64,000 bases of DNA from Streptomyces violascens (GTDB lineage: Bacteria > Actinomycetota > Actinomycetes > Streptomycetales > Streptomycetaceae). Every line of letters begins with the position of its first letter. Within the stretch, counting starts at the first letter, position 1. Below are positions 60,442-64,000 of the stretch, piece by piece. The stretch is taken from assembly GCF_014649955.1 (NCBI RefSeq), contig NZ_BMUA01000015.1, positions 1 through 64,000 of the forward strand, given 5' to 3'. A model generated the notes under the pieces. It did not search any database. It worked only from the letters and a program-made list of their open reading frames with translations, and was not told where the DNA came from. Both the position numbers and the translations under genes were made by a program.

Positions 60442-61596
60442 ATGTCCGCAGAAGCAGAAGCGGCCGCACCGCACGGGCCTCTGGCCGGCTTCACCGTCGG
60501 GGTCACCGCCGCCCGCCGTGCCGACGAGCTCGCGGCGCTGCTCACCCGCCGCGGGGCCGCCGTGCTGCACGCCCCCGCGCTGCGGATCGTGCCGCTCGCC
60601 GACGACAGCGAACTCCTCGCCGCCACCCAGGAGTTGATCGCCAGAGTGCCGGACACCGTGGTGGCCACCACCGCCATCGGGTTCCGCGGCTGGGTCGAGG
60701 CCGCCGACGGCTGGGGGGTGGGGGACGCGCTCCTGAAGACCCTCAAGGGCGTCGAACTCCTCGCCCGCGGCCCCAAGGTCAAGGGCGCGGTACGGGCCGC
60801 CGGGCTCACCGAGCAGTGGTCGCCCTCGTCCGAGTCGATGGCCGAGGTCCTCGACCGGCTGCTCGCCGAGGGCGTCGCGGGCCGGCGCATCGCCATTCAG
60901 CTGCACGGCGAACCGCTGCCGGGCTTCGTGGAGTCGCTGCGCGCGGGCGGCGCCGAGGTCGTCGGGGTGCCGGTCTACCGCTGGCTGCCGCCGCAGGACC
61001 CGGCGCCGCTCGACCGGCTCCTGGACGCCACCGTCTCGCACGGCCTGGACGCGCTCACCTTCACCAGCGCCCCGGCCGCGGCCTCCCTCCTGGACCGGGC
61101 CGAGGAGCGCGGCATGCTCGCCGAGCTGCTGCTGGCCCTGCACGACGACGTCCTGCCCGCCTGCGTCGGCCCCGTCACCGCGCTGCAGCTCCAGGCCCGC
61201 GGCGTGACCACGCTGGCCCCCGAACGCTTCCGCCTGGGCCCGCTCGTCCAGCTCCTGTGCACCGAACTCCCGGCCCGCTCAAGGGTGTTGCCCCTGGCCG
61301 GCCGCCGCGTCGAGATCCGCGGTCACGCGGTCCTGGTGGACGGCGAGCTGAAATCCGTCCCCCCGGCCGGCATGGCCCTGCTTCGCGCCCTCGCCCGCCG
61401 CCCCGGCTGGGTGGTGGCCCGCGCCGAACTGCTGCGCGCGCTACCCGGGTCGGGCACGGACGAACACGCGGTGGAAACGGCAATGGCTCGCCTGCGCACG
61501 GCGCTCGGCACCCCCCGGGTCATCCAGACCGTGGTGAAACGTGGCTACCGGCTCGCCCTGGATCCGGCGGCGGACGCCAAGTACGCGGAGGACTGA
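60442..61596 (+). CDS. nnaR: NnaR, HemD-like nitrite-assimilation regulator
   Basis: A 384-residue fusion. The first 260 residues have the fold and motifs of uroporphyrinogen-III synthase (AGFTVGVTAARRADELAALL, FTSAPAAASLLDRAEER), probably used for sensing; the remainder (about 290-375) is an OmpR-type winged helix (GMALLRALARRPGWVVARAEL, ETAMARLRTALG, VVKRGYRLAL). This architecture equals the NnaR regulator of S. coelicolor, which with GlnR activates nitrite-reduction genes. A GlnR-type box precedes the gene, and the nitrate transporter gene narK lies directly upstream. It starts at ATG 60442 with a GGAGAG site. Confidence 0.9.
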   Translation: MSAEAEAAAPHGPLAGFTVGVTAARRADELAALLTRRGAAVLHAPALRIVPLADDSELLAATQELIARVPDTVVATTAIGFRGWVEAADGWGVGDALLKTLKGVELLARGPKVKGAVRAAGLTEQWSPSSESMAEVLDRLLAEGVAGRRIAIQLHGEPLPGFVESLRAGGAEVVGVPVYRWLPPQDPAPLDRLLDATVSHGLDALTFTSAPAAASLLDRAEERGMLAELLLALHDDVLPACVGPVTALQLQARGVTTLAPERFRLGPLVQLLCTELPARSRVLPLAGRRVEIRGHAVLVDGELKSVPPAGMALLRALARRPGWVVARAELLRALPGSGTDEHAVETAMARLRTALGTPRVIQTVVKRGYRLALDPAADAKYAED

Positions 61597-61628
61597 GCGG
61601 CCCCCGGCGCACCGTCCGCCGCAACCGG

Positions 61629-62312
61629 CTACGGCCTCTTCTTCAGCCCGTTCACGACGTCGAAGGCGTGCCGGGGGCCGGGCCGGGGCGAGAACTGGCC
61701 GACGAGTTCACGGAAACAGACCAGGGCGGTGATCGGCGGGATTCCGACGACTACCATCGCGAAAAGCGAATGCGGCGCTTGACCGATGCACATGGTCACC
61801 GCGGTGCCGGAAGAGATCAGCATCACCGCCCAGGACCGCCGGGCGGTCCGGTGCTGAACGGATGCCCGCAGGATGGAAAGCCCCGCGAGGAGCCACGGCC
61901 CGTACACCGTCAGCGGCCACCATTGTGCCAACTGCGGCGTCGCGCCGAGGAGCGCAATGGTGCGCAGCTGATTGTACGAATAGGAGATGGACCAGGTCAG
62001 TATCGTCACCGCGCAGATGGTGATCATTACGATGAGGACCGAGACGGCGATGATCCTCCGTTTTCCGGCAAGGACGTGGAATCCCGACCGGGGCCGCCGT
62101 CGGCTGACCTGGCGGTGCGAGTGCCGGTCGCCGTCCAGAGGGGGAGGCGCCGGATCCACGCTGTGCGTCGGCTGCAGGATGCGGGCCAGCTCCTCGTCCG
62201 GATCCCAGCTGTCCGCCGGGACTTCGGGATCGGGCGTGCGCCACATGTGCTGCACATCGATGGGCTGGGTGTAATCGGGGTATTGGTCTACCGCGTCGTA
62301 GTCGGTTCTCAT
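61629..62312 (-). CDS. DUF2637 membrane protein
   Basis: A 227-residue protein starting MRTDYDAVDQYPDY, after an AAAGGA site. The first 85 residues are hydrophilic with acidic repeats (DPDEELARIL), then four transmembrane segments follow (IIAVSVLIVMITICAVTILTW, the WWPLTVYGPWLLAGLSIL region, AVMLISSGTAVTMC and MVVVGIPPITALVCF). The middle part resembles the DUF2637/SpdB family of Streptomyces plasmid spread proteins. Its bases are less GC-rich than those of neighbours, and it lies where conserved gene order ends, so transfer from a plasmid or integrative element is possible. Function on the chromosome is unknown. Confidence 0.75.
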   Translation of the reverse strand: MRTDYDAVDQYPDYTQPIDVQHMWRTPDPEVPADSWDPDEELARILQPTHSVDPAPPPLDGDRHSHRQVSRRRPRSGFHVLAGKRRIIAVSVLIVMITICAVTILTWSISYSYNQLRTIALLGATPQLAQWWPLTVYGPWLLAGLSILRASVQHRTARRSWAVMLISSGTAVTMCIGQAPHSLFAMVVVGIPPITALVCFRELVGQFSPRPGPRHAFDVVNGLKKRP

Positions 62313-62362
62313 TCCGCATCCTTTCGGTTTTCGGCTGCTCCCTGATCGGCCGTGCGGATGTT

Positions 62363-62557
62363 TCAGTCGGAGTGGGCACTCTGGGCCGGCCAATCCGCCA
62401 TCGCGGCCTGCAGATATTCACTCTCCATCCGGCTGATGGTCGCGAAGAAGTCCTCGAGCAGATCCGAGCAGTGCATGAGGCCTGCCGGATCCCTGGAGTC
62501 CTCCTGGTGCGAGAGGAGAAGGTGGGTCTTTTCTGCGGTCTTTTCCTTCAAAGTCAC
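62363..62557 (-). CDS. Small hypothetical protein beside the DUF2637 gene
   Basis: A 64-residue frame starting with GTG: MTLKEKTAEKTHLLLSHQED and ending SEYLQAAMADWPAQSAHSD. It is acidic, helix-rich and soluble, with no recognised domain. It lies 50 bases upstream of the DUF2637 gene in the same orientation and shares the lower GC of this region, so it may be cotranscribed. The ribosome-binding site (AGGCGAG before GTG) is weak. I rate this call as uncertain. Confidence 0.45.
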   Translation of the reverse strand: MTLKEKTAEKTHLLLSHQEDSRDPAGLMHCSDLLEDFFATISRMESEYLQAAMADWPAQSAHSD

Positions 62558-62946
62558 GCTCGCCTAACGAGCATCACGCGGCGTGCGGCGTCGTACATTC
62601 GGGGGAATATTCGCAGTGGACCTTCCTGTATATCGGATTACAGTCCCTGGCCGATGAAATTCCGAGACGTATTACATGGCGTCGCCGAGGGCGTTTTCAG
62701 CCAAGATCTTCCGTGCGGGCATGCCGGTCCGGTGCTCGCCGGCTCCACTGCATGATCGTTTCTGCTGGCTCCGGAGGGACCGGCGCTGCGCGATGCGGCG
62801 GCTCCGGGCCCGATGACACCACCCCGGGCCATCCGCTCGCCAGGGGTGGGAGTCATACCGGGCCCGGAGGCCAGTGGCCCTCGTGCGGGACCGCGAAGTG
62901 CGGTACGAGGGCAGGTACTTGGCGGGAAGGCGTGCAGCGCGGCTGC
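62558..62946. other. Intergenic region with a terminator
   Basis: These 389 bases hold no well-supported gene; a 72-codon minus-strand frame within it looks like chance. It is comparatively AT-rich at 62570-62690. It contains a hairpin (GCCCTCGT with ACGAGGGC, 62877-62912) positioned as the terminator of the small secreted protein gene, and presumably the promoter for the DUF2637 pair. Confidence 0.5.
62877..62912 (-). terminator. Terminator of the small secreted protein gene
   Basis: GCCCTCGT (62877-62884) and ACGAGGGC (62905-62912) form the outer stem, with inner complementary bases (CCGC with GCGG), 35 bases beyond the stop codon at 62947 on the minus strand. Confidence 0.65.
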
Positions 62947-63228
62947 TCAGCCGACCTTGCTGTTGCAGCCCATGTCCGAGCCGAGGTGGGCGGGCTGCGC
63001 GCCCGGGGCGCCCTCGCCGTTGAGCCCGTTGCCCAGCAGGGCGTTGAGGGCGCCGACGCTGCCGAGGACGTCGATGTTCATGTCGTGCGAGCGGCACTCG
63101 GAGTTCTGCATGATGTCCGTGTCGTGCGCGCCCTCCTCGCCGTGCGCGAAGGCGGTGCCGCCGCCGAAGGCGCCGATGCCGCCGAGGACGGCGACGCCGA
63201 CGAGGGCGACCTTCTGGATCTTGCGCAT
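62947..63228 (-). CDS. Small secreted protein with two cysteines
   Basis: A 93-residue protein with a signal peptide (MRKIQKVALVGVAVLGGIG, cleaved after GTAFA) and a 65-residue mature part that begins HGEEGAHDTDI. It has exactly two cysteines (Cys45 in SECRSHDMNIDVLG and Cys88 near the end), likely one disulfide, and hydrophobic Leu/Val/Gly segments (DVLGSVGALNALLGNGL). The size, Gly content and cysteine pair recall chaplins, but the chaplin motif is absent and the CRSHD motif is distinctive of another small Streptomyces secreted family. The GGAGAAG site upstream is good. It lies 73 bases after the Pro/Gln-rich protein gene, in the same direction, so the two are probably cotranscribed. Confidence 0.75.
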   Translation of the reverse strand: MRKIQKVALVGVAVLGGIGAFGGGTAFAHGEEGAHDTDIMQNSECRSHDMNIDVLGSVGALNALLGNGLNGEGAPGAQPAHLGSDMGCNSKVG

Positions 63229-63301
63229 TTCTTCTCCGTTGGTCGAGCTGATGTGGTGTGCGACAGATGGAGTTGAGCGGTGGAGATTCGCGGAGAGGCG
63301 A

Positions 63302-64000
63302 TCAGCCCAGTCGGGGCAGACCCAGCTGGCCGACGGGAGGCGCCGCGAGCTGGCCGAGGCCGAGTCCGGGTACCTGCGGGGCGCTGGCCGGCGCGATCAG
63401 CGGGTTGATGAGCGGGTTCACCGTGGGGTTCACCTGCGGGTTCACCTGCGGGGCGACACGAGGCGCGGGCTCCGGGTTGAAGACCTGGGGCATGGCGACC
63501 TGGGGGGCGACCTGCGGAGTGACCTGCGGAGCCGCCTGCGGCATGATCTGCGGCTGCGGCCCGGCCTGCGCGACACCCGTCGACTGGGCGTAGGCGGCCG
63601 CCTGCGGCGGCGCCGCCGGGGGACCCATCAGCGGCTGGGCGTACGGCTGCTGGTTGGAGGACTGCGTCGTGCTCGACGCGCTGGACACCGACGTGGCCTG
63701 CGCCTGGGGGCGGGGCGGCGCGTACTGCGGGGGTGCGTACTGCGGCGGCGGGCCGTACTGCGGGGGGCCGTACTGCGGCGGCGGACCGTACTGCGGGGGC
63801 CCGTACTGCGGCGGCGCGTACTGCGGGGGCGGCCCGTACTGCGGGTACTGCGGCGGTGCGTACTGCGGGGGCGGCCCGTACTGCATGGGCGCGTAGTCGG
63901 GTGCCGAGTACTGGGGACCAGGCGCCGGACCGGGACCTCCGTACCCGTACCCGGGTGAGTCGGCATGGCTGACGCCGACGCCGACGGCGGACAGACCGCC
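63302..64000 (-). CDS. Pro/Gln/Tyr-repeat secreted protein (partial, start outside window)
   Basis: The frame is open to the right edge of the window, so the N-terminus is missing. The visible 232 residues begin with what looks like the end of a signal peptide (SAVGVGVSHADSP). They continue with about ten repeats of the QYGPPPQYAPP type (63720-63890), a Ser/Gln linker, and a second repetitive region of PQVAPQVNPQVNPTVNPLIN type, ending in GLGLGQLAAPPVGQLGLPRLG. No enzyme domain is present. The composition is that of an extended extracellular or spore-surface protein. It precedes the small two-cysteine secreted protein in one probable operon. The DNA repeats (TACTGCGGGGG-like units) may expand or contract. 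Confidence 0.75.
   Translation of the reverse strand, partial: GGLSAVGVGVSHADSPGYGYGGPGPAPGPQYSAPDYAPMQYGPPPQYAPPQYPQYGPPPQYAPPQYGPPQYGPPPQYGPPQYGPPPQYAPPQYAPPRPQAQATSVSSASSTTQSSNQQPYAQPLMGPPAAPPQAAAYAQSTGVAQAGPQPQIMPQAAPQVTPQVAPQVAMPQVFNPEPAPRVAPQVNPQVNPTVNPLINPLIAPASAPQVPGLGLGQLAAPPVGQLGLPRLG
63720..63890 (-). repeat. DNA repeat encoding QYGPPPQYAPP units
   Basis: About ten near-identical units of 12-18 bases based on GTACTGCGGCGG/GGG encode the Gln-Tyr-(Gly/Ala)-Pro-Pro repeats. Units vary by a few synonymous or single-residue changes, which suggests a recent tandem expansion. Confidence 0.7.

Noticed and set aside
62638..62856. 72-codon minus-strand frame in the last intergenic gap
   Set aside because: No ribosome-binding site and unusual composition; it overlaps non-coding AT-rich DNA.
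62947..63228. Chaplin identity for the small secreted protein
   Set aside because: It has two cysteines and a signal peptide, but the chaplin core with its NVCGN and CxN motifs is absent.

Overview
The window is a high-GC (about 70% or more) actinomycete chromosome segment and almost certainly comes from Streptomyces or a very close relative. The evidence is the gene content and order (mtnA, mtrA-mtrB-lpqB, hpf, secA, pkaA-pkaB, prfB, ftsEX, smpB-ssrA, matAB, narK-nnaR), the many GTG/TTG starts, and frequent leaderless promoters. As far as I can recall it, the order follows the S. coelicolor core chromosome from about SCO3014 down to SCO2958. Most of the window is therefore conserved housekeeping DNA with a few accessory insertions.

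Layout. 1-5.5 kb: a minus-strand, translationally coupled cluster of a membrane protein, DUF4129, DUF4350, a MoxR AAA+ ATPase and a DUF58 protein. 5.7-11.4 kb: mtnA, then the MtrAB envelope two-component system with its lipoprotein LpqB. 11.5-19.2 kb: a ComF-like PRTase, long-form ribosome hibernation factor, an orphan NarL-type regulator, an AlkZ/YcaQ-like crosslink-repair glycosylase on its own apparent DNA-damage promoter, a GNAT and secA. 19.3-27.3 kb: small conserved proteins, a HAD phosphatase, a DJ-1/PfpI protein and the giant NAD-dependent glutamate dehydrogenase.

27.4-33.8 kb is an envelope-polymer locus: GT87 mannosyltransferase, a TagGH-type ABC exporter, a divergent TetR regulator with a multi-copy operator, and a GT2-TagF fusion. 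34.0-37.7 kb encodes a sugar ABC importer (binding lipoprotein and two permeases), one permease carrying a large extracellular insertion that looks like a Cna-B/SdrD-type domain. 37.9-44.4 kb groups a giant FHA-FtsK ATPase with two Ser/Thr kinases (pkaA, pkaB); a 171-bp near-palindromic, MITE-like element sits exactly on the pkaB stop codon.

44.7-51.6 kb: prfB, a sortase-type surface protein with 24 perfect Gly-Ser-Thr triplets, a tiny zinc-ribbon membrane protein, ftsEX, an S41 protease, smpB and tmRNA. 51.7-54.5 kb: a small membrane protein and a divergent MFS/LysR pair. 54.7-58.9 kb: the matAB mycelial-aggregation (PNAG-type exopolysaccharide) operon with an overlapping acyltransferase. 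59.0-61.6 kb: narK and the HemD-like regulator nnaR, preceded by a good GlnR-box candidate. 61.6-64.0 kb: a less conserved tail with a DUF2637 membrane protein, a small acidic ORF, a small two-cysteine secreted protein and a Pro/Gln/Tyr-repeat secreted protein cut by the window edge.

I see no CRISPR array, rRNA, tRNA, intact insertion sequence or prophage. The most unusual items are the permease with the Cna-B-like insertion, the palindromic element at pkaB, the damage-type leaderless promoter of the glycosylase, and the operator array between the TetR gene and the polymer exporter. None by itself proves a new system.
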